Position numbers and translations under genes: made by a program. Shown piece by piece: positions 16,895-26,435 of a DNA stretch of 64,000 nt. The notes beneath the pieces were generated by a model, which was given only the letters and a program-made list of their open reading frames with translations, was not told where the DNA came from and searched no databases. This stretch comes from Nocardia abscessus NBRC 100374 (GTDB lineage Bacteria; Actinomycetota; Actinomycetes; Mycobacteriales; Mycobacteriaceae): contig NZ_BAFP01000273.1 in the NCBI RefSeq assembly GCF_000308455.1, positions 1-64,000 of the forward strand, in the 5' to 3' direction. Numbering within the stretch: the first letter of the stretch is position 1; every line of letters begins with the position of its first letter.

Positions 16895-18521
16895 TAGTGT
16901 CCTCTTCTGAAGGGATGGTGTTCTTGGGGAACGCTGCTGGCAGGCTCTGGCGTAGCTGGTTGTAGAAGCGGCGGTCGGCCAGGCTCGCGTCCAGCCAGTG
17001 GTCGCGTACTTCGCGGCCGATCCATGCCTGCGGGCCGGCGCAGGACACCAATTCGTCTCCGAGGCGCCGGATAATCTGGTGCACAATCTCTTCCCATCGG
17101 CCTGCCGCCGCGGTGTAGTCGCTGGCGAAGGGGTCGAGTTCGCGCAGCCAGTGCCGATACGGCGCTTCGAGCGCGAAAAACCCCTCTTCACGTGCTCGCG
17201 CGCGTGCACCGTCGCTCTCTCCGCCCGACGCTGCGGTAAGGTCGGCGGCCAGCCCGCCGAGCGCGTCGACGGCGGACTCGGCGACCTGCACCGCGTGGAC
17301 GGCGCAGTTGCGCAGCCGCGGATCGGCGGCCAGTAGCGCGGCGGGGAAACCGATAGCGTCATCGACGATGTCGCCGACGATCGACTGATTGTTGATGTAC
17401 TGCATGCCGACCGCGTGCAGTCGAATCGGATGCTCGGCTGGCAGCACGCCGTTGCCGAGCAGTGTCCCGACCCATTCGACGACGCCGGGGGCGATGCCGC
17501 GTCCAGCGCTGGGCGTCGTGCTGGCGACATCGGCCAGCAGGGAACTCAGGCCGCGCCACAAGGCTTTGTCCGGGTCGTGTGTGAGCGGGTAGTGCCGCGG
17601 CTGCCCGGCCTTCTTGGACTGGATTTCGCTGTAGCGCCAGCCGGTCATCGGCTCGAGCAGGTGCTTGTTGAACGGCTCGAGCGCGTCACCGTTGCACAGC
17701 ACGACACCTGTGACTTCACTGCCGGTGCCGACGAGCCGGACCCGGCGGCTCTGCCAGGTGAACAGATCCACCGGCCCGCTGGGGTGCGATACCGTCCGCA
17801 CTGCCGGTCCGTCCGGGTTCCTTTCCCAGGGCGGCAGGTCCTCGCTGCTGAAGCGAGCGCCGTTGGGGTCTGTGAGAACGAGGTTCAGCAACAGCGTGCG
17901 GCGCAGGTTCGCGCCTTCGAGGTAGACCCCACCCAAGCCGCCGGCCCAGGCGACACCGATCGGATATCCCTTGCCGCCTTTGACCCTGTCGTCGCCCTCG
18001 GCGCCGGTCCTGATGCCGGAAGGGTCGAAGCCATGGACGTGGACCAGCCAGCGCGCGGCTTCGGCGAAACCGATCCGCTCGATGTCACCCGCGGCGCGGG
18101 TGGTGAAGTATTTGGCACCGTTGGGGACATCAGCGATGAGCTTGTCCAGCGGACTCACCGCGTCCTTGCCGGACCGCAGCTCGGCAACCTGGAAGAACGG
18201 GGTAGTGGGATGGAACAGCTGGAAGCGATCGCGGTGCTCGTCGAGGTAGCTGTCGATGAGTTCGCCGGGCCAGTGGTCCCACAGCTGCGACCAAATCTCG
18301 GCTGCGGTACCGGGCCGTCGCGCGATGCTGCGATGCAGGATCGCCAGCAGCAGCCGCAGGATCGCGAATTCCTGGGTCGGTACGTCACCTCCCAATGCCG
18401 CGAACTCCTCGCAGCGGCGAAACACATCGCGCAGAGAGCAATCGTGCCTGCGACCGGAGTGGTCGGTCACCATGATCCAGGGCTGTTCGAGCAGGTCGAA
18501 CCTCGGTGGAGTCGCGGTCAT
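16866..18521 (-). CDS. cse1: Cascade large subunit Cse1 (CasA/Cas8e)
   Basis: 551 residues. The N-terminus FDLLEQPWIMVTDHSGRRHDCSL and GDVPTQEFAILRLLLAILHRS are typical for Cse1; a central segment (FFQVAELRSGKDAVSPLDKLI) and a helical C-terminal bundle follow. It recognises the PAM and recruits Cas3. Overlaps cas3 by 4 bases. Confidence 0.95.
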   Translation of the reverse strand: MTATPPRFDLLEQPWIMVTDHSGRRHDCSLRDVFRRCEEFAALGGDVPTQEFAILRLLLAILHRSIARRPGTAAEIWSQLWDHWPGELIDSYLDEHRDRFQLFHPTTPFFQVAELRSGKDAVSPLDKLIADVPNGAKYFTTRAAGDIERIGFAEAARWLVHVHGFDPSGIRTGAEGDDRVKGGKGYPIGVAWAGGLGGVYLEGANLRRTLLLNLVLTDPNGARFSSEDLPPWERNPDGPAVRTVSHPSGPVDLFTWQSRRVRLVGTGSEVTGVVLCNGDALEPFNKHLLEPMTGWRYSEIQSKKAGQPRHYPLTHDPDKALWRGLSSLLADVASTTPSAGRGIAPGVVEWVGTLLGNGVLPAEHPIRLHAVGMQYINNQSIVGDIVDDAIGFPAALLAADPRLRNCAVHAVQVAESAVDALGGLAADLTAASGGESDGARARAREEGFFALEAPYRHWLRELDPFASDYTAAAGRWEEIVHQIIRRLGDELVSCAGPQAWIGREVRDHWLDASLADRRFYNQLRQSLPAAFPKNTIPSEEDTNGELTEVAW

Positions 18522-21268
18522 GTCGTTTCCCGGCTCGATGTCACCAGCAGCCCTCGTCGTGAGTCGTATACGAGGTCGTACCCGCCCACGACCGTGCGAC
18601 GGTCCTCATCCAGTTCGAGCACCAATTCTCCTGCCAGCCAATGTGTTTGCTGCCATCCCGGATACCAGTTGTCTTCGAGTGCGCGGATCAGTGTCTCCTT
18701 GTTGCCGTATCGCGACAGGTAGGCCGGCAGCCGGATCGTGCAGGCCGCGAGTTTCTTGGCCAGCCACGAGGCTGGTGCGGCGTCGGTCGGCACGGTCATC
18801 CCCCCGATATCGGGCACGTCGTCGAGGGCATGTATTTCCTCGCCGCGGCGCTGGACGACGATCGCTTCGATGGTGTCCTCGGCATCCCGCACTTGGGCTT
18901 GCCCGCCCGCACCGTCGGTGTCGACCGGGATGCCCGCCGCCAACCATCCCTGCAGTGTCGGGTTCCCGCTGCCGGGGCCTGACAGCAAATAGTCTTGTGC
19001 CCGCCGCTGCTGGTCTGCGATGTGTGTGTGCCATTGTTCGTCGGCGGCGGTCATCGCCTCGCCCCAGGTATCGGGCACCGTGATCTCCTCGGCGTAGGCG
19101 GCGGCCACAAGCGCCGGGACGTCGCCGGGCACGGCGATGCCCGCCGCGCCGCGCGCGTGGAGTACCGCCGCCGAGCGCAGCAACCGCGCACGCCCGTAAA
19201 CCGCTTGCGACCCGGCTACAGGCTCCGGAGGCACTGCTGCCCAATCGACTCCCCTGATCAGGCAGCGCGGCTGGGCAACCCACGACGGCCGCTGCCGGTT
19301 CGCATGCCTGTGCAAACGCCCGATTCGCTGCAGAAGCAGATCCATCGGTGCCAGATCGGTGACCAGCAGATCGACGTCGATGTCCAGCGACTGCTCGATC
19401 ACCTGGGTACCGACCACGACAAACCGCTCCGGCCGCCGGCTGTGCCCCGGGGGACCAAGAGCCGACCGCAACCGCGCTTCCAGCTCAGCCCGGTGACTGG
19501 CGAGGAATCGCGAATGAACGAGCAGCAACTCATCCTCGGCGAAACCGGCAGCGACCAGCCCGGAATAGGTTTCCTGAGCGCGGGCAACGGTATTGCACAC
19601 CACTCCCATCACGCCCCCGTGCTCGGCGGACGCACCGGCCAGCAAGCCGGCCAGCGTTTCGGAATCGTCACTTATCCGTTCGATCTCGATCCCTGCGATC
19701 GAACGGCCTGACCCCGCAACCGCTACACCGAGTTCCGGATTCGGCCACACCCCGATGCTCGGATAGCCGCGAATCGAGCCGATCGGCTGCTCATCGCGGT
19801 CACCGCGGCCCCGGCGATACGCATCCACCAGCAATTCGCGTTGCGCCGCAGGCAGTGTTGCCGACAGCAGCACCACGGCGACACCATAGGCAGCAAGCCA
19901 TTCCAGACTGCGACACAGGTAGGTGGACATATACGAGTCCGCTGCATGCACCTCGTCGATCACCACGACCTTGTTAGCAAAAGCCAAGTGCCGCAACATG
20001 ACATGCCGCGTCTTCAACGACAGCCGCAGCATCTGGTCGATCGTTCCGACGACAATGTTCGCCAGCGGCCCCTTCTTACCGACAAGCCAGCCATGCGCGG
20101 TGACACCACTGTCGGCGCAATCCGTGCCGATCGAAGCGAAACCCCGATCACGCAACACCGCGAACTCGGGATTCAACGCCGCGCGACCGTGCGCGAGGAA
20201 CATCGTCGCCGGTGTATCGGGAAGGTTCTCCACCCACCGGCGCACCCGGGCGAACATCGCATCCGAGGTCGCCATCGTCGGCAACGCCACGAAGACACCA
20301 CCGAACCCGAATCGCTGCGCCAGAACCTCCGCCGCGGCCAGCGCCGCCTCGGTCTTGCCCTCCCCCATCGGTGCCTCCACCACCATCAACCCCGGCTGCG
20401 GCATCGCCGCTGCGATCCGCACGCACTCGAGCTGCAGTGGACGCGCAAACATCGCCACCGACCAACCGAACCGCTCACGCACGAAACCGTGCCGCGCCGC
20501 ATCCTCATCGAGAACCATCGCAGTCGGCTGCCACGGCCCCGGCAACGCCAACGACCGCCACGCCACAGGCGCCGCCGTACTCGATTTCCGTGACTCGTCC
20601 AGAGGAAAAAGCTCCTGATTGCTCGCAATCCAGTCGCACACGATCACCGCCGCTGTCAGCAAACTCTGCTGGGTGAGCGACAACGCCACCTCCCGCCAGT
20701 CGCCCAACCGGGTCGCCGCACCCGTCCGTTCGGTCAAGAAACCCAGCAGCTCCCCGCGCGAACGCTCCCACTGGCCCGACCCGAGCAGTTCATGAGACCG
20801 CGCATTGTGCGACTCCCGAACGGTAGGCGGCACACCGTGGTGGCTCCCAACCACCACCGCATACGTCGTGGCAACCTCCCGCGACCACCCCGCCCCCACC
20901 AGAAAGTCGACGACACTCACCTGACCGGCGAGCCCGTGCGGCAGCGTCTTCCGACTGCCCACGGAGGATGGCATACGCAAACCCTTGGCGTGCATGGCAT
21001 CCGCCAACCCCGGCACCTGACACGCGAACGCCGGCGTCAGCTTCCCGAGATCATGCACACCCGCCAGCCAACACAGCAGCAACCGCCCATCAGCCTCACC
21101 AGCCGGAAGCCCATCACAGATCACCTCCCGCGTATGCCGCGGCAACCAGTGATCCCACACCAACTTCGCAACCTCAGCAGAATCAGCCAGGTGCCTGACA
21201 AGAGAAAGGCTTCCACCATCACGGTCACTCTTGGCCCAGGCCGACAACGTCGCCCTACTCAGCACCAT
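18518..21268 (-). CDS. cas3: CRISPR helicase-nuclease Cas3 (HD plus DExH)
   Basis: 916 residues, normal for type I-E. HD nuclease: His26, HD at 72-73 (GVHDLGKL) and GSHHGVPP at 141-148. Superfamily 2 helicase: Walker A EAPMGEGKT (301-306), DEVH box 438-441, motif III SATLP, motif VI QRIGRLHRH. Cas3 unwinds and shreds target DNA after Cascade binding. ATG 21268 begins a typical Cas3 N-terminus (VLSRATLSAWAKSDRDG). The frame continues upstream into array 2 but without conserved sequence, so that extension is rejected. First gene of the cas operon. Confidence 0.95.
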   Translation of the reverse strand: MVLSRATLSAWAKSDRDGGSLSLVRHLADSAEVAKLVWDHWLPRHTREVICDGLPAGEADGRLLLCWLAGVHDLGKLTPAFACQVPGLADAMHAKGLRMPSSVGSRKTLPHGLAGQVSVVDFLVGAGWSREVATTYAVVVGSHHGVPPTVRESHNARSHELLGSGQWERSRGELLGFLTERTGAATRLGDWREVALSLTQQSLLTAAVIVCDWIASNQELFPLDESRKSSTAAPVAWRSLALPGPWQPTAMVLDEDAARHGFVRERFGWSVAMFARPLQLECVRIAAAMPQPGLMVVEAPMGEGKTEAALAAAEVLAQRFGFGGVFVALPTMATSDAMFARVRRWVENLPDTPATMFLAHGRAALNPEFAVLRDRGFASIGTDCADSGVTAHGWLVGKKGPLANIVVGTIDQMLRLSLKTRHVMLRHLAFANKVVVIDEVHAADSYMSTYLCRSLEWLAAYGVAVVLLSATLPAAQRELLVDAYRRGRGDRDEQPIGSIRGYPSIGVWPNPELGVAVAGSGRSIAGIEIERISDDSETLAGLLAGASAEHGGVMGVVCNTVARAQETYSGLVAAGFAEDELLLVHSRFLASHRAELEARLRSALGPPGHSRRPERFVVVGTQVIEQSLDIDVDLLVTDLAPMDLLLQRIGRLHRHANRQRPSWVAQPRCLIRGVDWAAVPPEPVAGSQAVYGRARLLRSAAVLHARGAAGIAVPGDVPALVAAAYAEEITVPDTWGEAMTAADEQWHTHIADQQRRAQDYLLSGPGSGNPTLQGWLAAGIPVDTDGAGGQAQVRDAEDTIEAIVVQRRGEEIHALDDVPDIGGMTVPTDAAPASWLAKKLAACTIRLPAYLSRYGNKETLIRALEDNWYPGWQQTHWLAGELVLELDEDRRTVVGGYDLVYDSRRGLLVTSSRETT

Positions 21269-21538
21269 GCCCCCATAACGATCAGACCCTCGTACGCGCC
21301 GAACGATATAGCCCCACACCGACAACTTCGCGCCCCAACTTCGACGCCAGGCTGTCCGCGCATCGAAGGTAGCAGTCCTTACCCACTTATGCTGCGTTTC
21401 AAACATTTTCGCTATCCACAAAGGGTCCTCAGCCAGCAGCACGCAAGGTAGCGGCCGAGCCACACGGCTCGGTCGCCGTCCCGATCCCGGCAGACGTGGG
21501 CTACACACCGAAGTCGTAACGAACCCGAACCTCGGACG
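21269..21538 (-). promoter_or_regulatory. Presumed cas operon promoter region
   Basis: 270 bases between the trailer end of array 2 and cas3. It is AT-richer than its surroundings, especially around 21390-21425 (minus strand GATAGCGAAAATGTTTGAAA), where a promoter could sit. I see no convincing -35/-10 pair and no terminator for array 2. Confidence 0.4.
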
Positions 21539-22665
21539 GGTCATGCCCCGCAGGAGCGGGGAGCACTCGAGCACCGGCACGGTCGCTTCGTCGATCACGG
21601 GCTCATCCCCCGAAGGCGCGGGGAGCACGAACCTGGGATCGAGTTGGACACCCTGGTTCAGGGCTCATCCCCGCAGGCGCGGGGAGCACCTCTGTCGGGC
21701 GTGTCGACCCCCGTCCTGTGCGGGCTCATCCCCGCAGGCGCGGGGAGCACGGCCACATGACGCAGCCCACGATGGAGGAGCTGGGCTCATCCCCGCAGGC
21801 GCGGGGAGCACTCCCAGACCGCCCAGTCGCGCTCGAACGCGAGGGGCTCATCCCCGCAGGCGCGGGGAGCACCTAATCAAACTGAATGATCATGGTTGCG
21901 ACTCGGGCTCATCCCCGCAGGCGCGGGGAGCACGTGTTGGTCGCGCCGTCGTAGCTGATGGACGGGGGCTCATCCCCGCAGGCGCGGGGAGCACCGACTC
22001 GGCGGGTGAACTCTGCTGGCGCTGTGGGGCTCATCCCCGCAGGCGCGGGGAGCACAGCTCGCCCCGGTCCAGCGCGGACGGGGGCGAGGGCTCATCCCCG
22101 CAGGCGCGGGGAGCACGTGACCGTGGTTGGGCATTCGCTCGGCGCCGAGGGCTCATCCCCGCAGGCGCGGGGAGCACAGGCCGCCCCACCAACGAACAAG
22201 AAACTTTACGGGCTCATCCCCGCAGGCGCGGGGAGCACAAGCTCGCATCGCTCCAGTCGACCCAGTATTTGGGCTCATCCCCGCAGGCGCGGGGAGCACT
22301 GGGTGGCTACGAACCCTCGCGAGGTCGGGAAGGGCTCATCCCCGCAGGCGCGGGGAGCACAAGTCCCTATCTAGGGCATCTACGGCATAGCCGGGCTCAT
22401 CCCCGCAGGCGCGGGGAGCACCAGTTGTGGATCGCCCGCTCGACGGACTCGGGGGGCTCATCCCCGCAGGCGCGGGGAGCACGCGTCGTGCGTCTTGCCG
22501 AGATCCTGACGCGGAGGCTCATCCCCGCAGGCGCGGGGAGCACGGTCCTGGCCCACATAGTCCGCATGGTGCTCGGGGCTCATCCCCGCAGGCGCGGGGA
22601 GCACGGCAGCGGGTCGGGGCCGCCCGAGGGTGTGGTGGGCTCATCCCCGCAGGCGCGGGGAGCAC
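21539..22665 (-). CRISPR. CRISPR array 2 (type I-E), 19 repeats, 18 spacers
   Basis: 28-base repeats at 61-base spacing, same orientation as array 1 but with GCAGG instead of GCGGG in the loop. The left repeats are degenerate (21539 reads GGTCATGCCCC; 21600 has one extra base), so the left is the trailer end. The right end has perfect repeats and the conserved leader. The other 17 repeats are uniform. Together with array 1 it brackets the cas operon. Confidence 0.97.
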
Positions 22666-22716
22666 ACTTGTTGACCAGCATGTTCTCTGCTGGGCGAGCT
22701 GGTTTTCATTCACTTT
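22666..22716 (-). promoter_or_regulatory. Leader-proximal element of array 2
   Basis: Shares AAAGTGAATGAAAA (22703-22716), the AGAACNTGCNGGTCA block and the terminal AAGT with the leader of array 1, all at identical distance from the first repeat. Further upstream the two leaders differ. Confidence 0.6.
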
Positions 22717-23060
22717 TGTGAGCGATCGACTGCTCCGATCCAGACTCGTTTGATGGCCTTGCACCGATCGTGCGGTTCGCTGCATTTATTTTGCCGTCCA
22801 AGCAGCTGCGGATCGGACACTTCTCGCCGAGTTCGAATGTCTACCATCCTTCGAAAAGTCGCACGCTCGGTCGTCCGCGTACAACCCAAGACGAGCGAGA
22901 GTCCGTGTGCGCTGCCGGCCCTGCAGGCGCACGCCGGAATGGGGTCCAGCGCCGTATTCACCTCCGCCAGGTGCCGGAATCGCCGCATCTGACCACGTCA
23001 CATCGTGGCCTGTCGTCGAGGCAAGCGCCTCAGGCTTGCTGTGGGCGGTTGAATCGAGGG
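22717..23060. other. Upstream leader region, no gene
   Basis: About 340 bases with no supported gene. Reading frames here on both strands lack coding character. The promoter of array 2 should lie in its left part. Confidence 0.4.
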
Positions 23061-23455
23061 ATGGCGAGTTCTGTGATTGTGGCGGTGGTGACTCCGTTTC
23101 GGGCCTCTGGTGCGGTGGATTTCGGAGCGTTGAGCGACTACTTGGGACTGCTGGCAGCCGCCGGGGTCGATACGATCTTGGTGAACGGGACGACGGGTGA
23201 GTTTGCGAGCTTGACCTCTGGTGAGCGGCGTGCGGTGATCGAACAGTGTCCGGCGCACGTGGACCGGCACGCTGATCGCGCATGTCGGCGCTAGTGCCGC
23301 GGCCGATGCCATCGAGGCGGCTCGTCATGCCGGGGAGTATGCCGACATGCTGGCGGTGATCTCCCCCTTCTTCTTTGCCGCCGCGCCGGAGACAGGCATC
23401 GAACAGTCTTCGGGCATGTGCTGGCCGAATCAGTAAAGCCGTGGCTGTTATTTGA
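23061..23455 (+). pseudogene. Dihydrodipicolinate synthase-family remnant
   Basis: Starts like a DHDPS/N-acetylneuraminate-lyase barrel: VIVAVVTPFRASGAVDF, then VDTILVNGTTGEFASLTSGER (the GTTGE substrate loop). A frameshift near 23255 ends the frame at 23294; the barrel continues in another frame (LIAHVGASAAADAIEAARHAGEYADMLAVISPFFF), shifts again near 23405 and breaks off after ESVKPWLLFD at about 23455. Only about 130 of 300 residues remain, without the catalytic lysine. It is dead and fused directly to the kinase fragment. Confidence 0.8.
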
Positions 23456-23931
23456 CCGAGTCGCAGCGGGAGGTGTTGCGCGACGCGGTCGGCGGACTGG
23501 GTAGCTGTGGTGTGGTTGTTGTGTGTGGGTTTCCGGCGTCGGGAAAATCGACGGCCGCGGACTTTCTGGCGCGCGTTCTAGGTACGGCGGTGCTGGACAA
23601 GGACCGGTTCGCGCCGTTACTCGAGGAATCGGTGATGGGAAGATTGACCGGTGACCGGTTCGACCGCGACTCCGACACCTACCGGTCGCTCGTCGCCCCA
23701 GGGATCTACGACGGACTCATCCGGACCGGCCTCACCCTCGCGGCGGCCTTCCCCATCGTGCTGGACGCACCGTTCCTGTCGACGATCCGTGACGTCGCCG
23801 CGCGCGAGATGCGGTTGGATCACTATCTGCGCGCCTCTACGGGCGTGACGGAAGCGGTGCCGGTGGTGACAGTGTGGCTCGATACCAGTCCGGCGGTGAT
23901 CCGGTCTCGGATGCTCGTCCGCCGCTTTTAG
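23452..23931 (+). pseudogene. P-loop kinase (zeta-toxin-like) truncated by CRISPR array 3
   Basis: About 159 residues. Walker A GFPASGKSTAADF (about 23-35), LID-like KDRFAPLLEE, and VTVWLDTSPAVIRSRMLVRR. Small-molecule kinases of this type continue about 30 more residues after the WLDTxP-x-RM motif. Here the frame ends a few bases before the first repeat of array 3, so the 3' end is missing. The start (TTG 23452) is formed at the fusion with the DHDPS remnant. Probably non-functional. Confidence 0.7.
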
Positions 23932-23954
23932 CCCCCACCCATCTGACACCGCAG

Positions 23955-24675
23955 GGCTCATCCCCGCAGGCGCGGGGAGCACGTACGTGGCCGCATCTAT
24001 GCCGCGCTGGTGCCGGGCTCATCCCCGCATGCGCGGGGAGCACTACCGTCCCCGCCCGTGCACTACCGGATCCTGGGCTCATCCCAGCAGGCGCGGGGAG
24101 CACTATGCGGTCAAGGACGGCCGGGTCGGTGCGCGGGGAGCACACCACGAAAGACTCCCGCCGCGCCGAGCGAGAGGGCTCATCCCCGCAGGCGCGGGGA
24201 GCACCGGGTGGTCCAGTTCGATCCCAGCGAGGCCCGGGGCTCATCCCCGCAGGCGCGGGGAGCACGGCTCGTCCTGGCGCGGATCTTCGCTCGCGTAGGG
24301 CTCATCCCCGCAGGCGCGGGGAGCACCAACCCTTGGCCTGGCCGTACACGTGCGTGCAGGGCTCATCCCCGCAGGCGCGGGGAGCACGACCTCATCTGCG
24401 ATCCGCGCGCCTACCACGAGGGCTCATCCCCGCAGGCGCAGGGAGCACTATGCCTGCCGATCAAGACTAGTGGGCGCGGCGGGCTCATCCCCGCAGGCGC
24501 GGGGAGCACTCAGCGGCACAGTCGTACGCCGTCGATGGTGTGGGCTCATCCCCGCAGGCGCGGGGAGCACGGTTGCGGACATGAGGGAGTGCTCCTTTTT
24601 GGGGGCTCATCCCCGCAGGCGCGGGGAGCACGTGAACCCTTGCCGCTTCCGTAGCTGCTGGATGGGCTCATCCCC
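23955..24675 (-). CRISPR. CRISPR array 3 (orphan, type I-E), 11 full and 2 partial repeats
   Basis: Repeats match the GCAGG type of array 2. Point-mutated copies occur at 24016, 24076 and 24421; only the last 13 bases of a repeat remain at 24131-24143, marking an internal deletion; the rightmost repeat keeps only GGCTCATCCCC (24665-24675). No leader like those of arrays 1 and 2 follows. The left end abuts the truncated kinase. It is likely a fragment moved from array 2 and can still be processed but not extended. Confidence 0.93.
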
Positions 24676-24784
24676 TGATGACCGCGACGACAACTCGGAA
24701 TCGGCTCGGAAGTACCGGAAAGATGCCTGATCTGGCATTAAGGGCGTCGGCCCAAGAGGACTTGAGGACCAAGCTGCTCGACGC

Positions 24785-24995
24785 GGATCATCCCCGCGGA
24801 CGCGGGGAGCACGCATGGAAAGACGTGGACGCCCTGTACGAGCGAGGATCATCCCCGCAGGCGCGGGGAGCACTCCGCCAGCATGCCCTGCGTCAGTCCG
24901 CGTTTGGGATCATCCCCGCGGGCGCGGGGAGCACATCGACGGCATCGGCCGGTTCTTCGAGGACTTCGGATCATCCCCGCGGGCGCGGGGAGCAC
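24785..24995 (-). CRISPR. CRISPR array 4 (short, variant repeat), 4 repeats
   Basis: Four repeats (24785, 24846, 24907, 24968) at 61-base spacing whose plus-strand start is GGATCATCC instead of GGCTCATCC. Two have GCGGGCGCGG, one GCGGACGCGG and one GCAGGCGCGG. It lies 110 bases beyond array 3. Only a weak look-alike of the leader motif (GTGAGTGAAC on the minus strand near 25020) lies to its right. Confidence 0.9.
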
Positions 24996-25137
24996 GGTAC
25001 CTCTGCTCGCCGGGATCGTTCACTCACCTACGTAACAAGCCCCACGAGTTCCGCCAACAGCGGAGTCGTAGGCGGCGGTCGCCGACAGTTCGCCGTTACT
25101 TACGCCTCTCGGTCTGAACCAGGCAGTCCCATCTACG

Positions 25138-25800
25138 CTATTCCGCCTTTCGCATTAGAGCCTGGTCAACCACGCGGCTGCCCAAAGGCCGTGTACACCG
25201 GCTCCAGCGGTATCGCGGGTAGTTCTCGTCCTTCTTGACATGAGACAGACGGAACAGGACCTCCTCGAGCGGCATCGCGAGGTCCGCGGCAAGTTCAGTC
25301 AGAAGAAGCATCATCGTGGCGCTGTCGAGATCGTCTGGGTCGGTCAGGATCTCGTCGAGAACCATGCCGCTGAACGCCTGCTGGCGGGTCAACACCCGCT
25401 GCGGCAGCCAGCTCAACACCCAGCGTTGCCCACGGATGCCATCGGCCATACGCACCGCGACTTCCGGGGTGATCAGGCTGGCGATCTTCAACGGCGACAC
25501 GATCAGGCCGCGTATGCGTTCGTCAACGATGACTCGCCGGGACGCCGCGGTCGACCCGCGCATGCGAGTGCGGATGTTTTCGACAGCCGCGCAGACGTCG
25601 TCGCGAAGCTCGGCGGTCCGCTGCGTCTCTTCCGCTCGGGCGGCCGCCAGACGATTGATGGTGTGCTGCAGGCGCCCCAACCCGGCTTCGACGTCGTAGT
25701 GGTAGGCGCCGCTCGAGGCGAGGTAGCCGTCGAGTGCGCCGAACACCTCGTAGATCGTGACTGTTGCGGGAGTGTCGTCCTTCTCGTCGTATGTGCTCAT
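25138..25800 (-). CDS. Unknown protein co-transcribed with a sigma factor
   Basis: 220 residues, soluble, mainly helical. A heptad-like stretch (GRLQHTINRLAAARAEETQRTAELRDDVCAAVENIR) suggests a coiled coil around residues 45-80. No membrane segment and no HxxxCxxC zinc anti-sigma motif. Its ATG overlaps the stop of the sigma factor gene by 4 bases (ATGA), so the two proteins are made together; it could be a soluble anti-sigma factor or partner (inference). Confidence 0.6.
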   Translation of the reverse strand: MSTYDEKDDTPATVTIYEVFGALDGYLASSGAYHYDVEAGLGRLQHTINRLAAARAEETQRTAELRDDVCAAVENIRTRMRGSTAASRRVIVDERIRGLIVSPLKIASLITPEVAVRMADGIRGQRWVLSWLPQRVLTRQQAFSGMVLDEILTDPDDLDSATMMLLLTELAADLAMPLEEVLFRLSHVKKDENYPRYRWSRCTRPLGSRVVDQALMRKAE

Positions 25801-26435
25801 GCTGTCACTTCACCTCCGTTACTCGCCCCCGTACGCGGGGTGTGGGGGGAGCGGCCCCAGGGACCGAACTCGATGTGGAACTCCCCGACGTTCTCGATCG
25901 CCCGGATCTTGCGACGAGCGCGGCTCTTGTGGGACTGCACCGTCGAGACGCTGGCGCCGATGACTTTCGCTATATCGATGTCTGGCAGGCACATGTCCCA
26001 CGCCATCACCGCCACCCGGTACTCCGTCTGGGTCAAGTTCTGCCTCAACACGAGCCACAAGTACTCGAGCGCGTCGTCGGTGAGCACCCGCTCGGCCGGA
26101 TTGGTGTTGCCCGCCATCGACACCCCGGTCATCGGAACCGCACCGTCGAAGTAGTCGCCCACCGTCACGACTCCGTCGCTGCGCCGCCACGCGTCGACCA
26201 CACGGCGCTTGGTGATCGTCATTATCAACGGTGCTGCTTCGTGCACCTCCAGGTAGAGGAAATCACGGTCGTATTGCTCCCACACCGCGAGGAACACCTC
26301 CTGCAGGATGTCCTCTGCCCGTTCATGGTCACCGCCGAATGCCTTCACCGCGGATCGGAATACCGCACGAGCGTGACAACGGTAGAGCTCATTGAATCTC
26401 CGCTGGACTGCGGGAACGGAGTCAGGATCTGTCAT
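25797..26435 (-). CDS. RNA polymerase sigma factor, sigma-70 family (ECF-like)
   Basis: 212 residues. Region 2: FNELYRCHARAVFRSAVKAFGGDHERAEDILQEVFLAVWEQ, with the DILQEVFLAVW core motif. Region 4: LTQTEYRVAVMAWDMCLPDIDIAKVIGASVSTVQSHKSRARRKIR, a helix-turn-helix that reads the -35 element. It has a longer than usual linker and C-terminal tail. Expected to switch on a small regulon; I found no obvious autoregulated promoter. Confidence 0.85.
   Translation of the reverse strand: MTDPDSVPAVQRRFNELYRCHARAVFRSAVKAFGGDHERAEDILQEVFLAVWEQYDRDFLYLEVHEAAPLIMTITKRRVVDAWRRSDGVVTVGDYFDGAVPMTGVSMAGNTNPAERVLTDDALEYLWLVLRQNLTQTEYRVAVMAWDMCLPDIDIAKVIGASVSTVQSHKSRARRKIRAIENVGEFHIEFGPWGRSPHTPRTGASNGGEVTA

Noticed and set aside
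21269..21628. In-frame extension of cas3 upstream of 21268, giving over 1000 residues
   Set aside because: It runs through two CRISPR repeats and shows no Cas3 similarity; the typical N-terminus begins at 21268.
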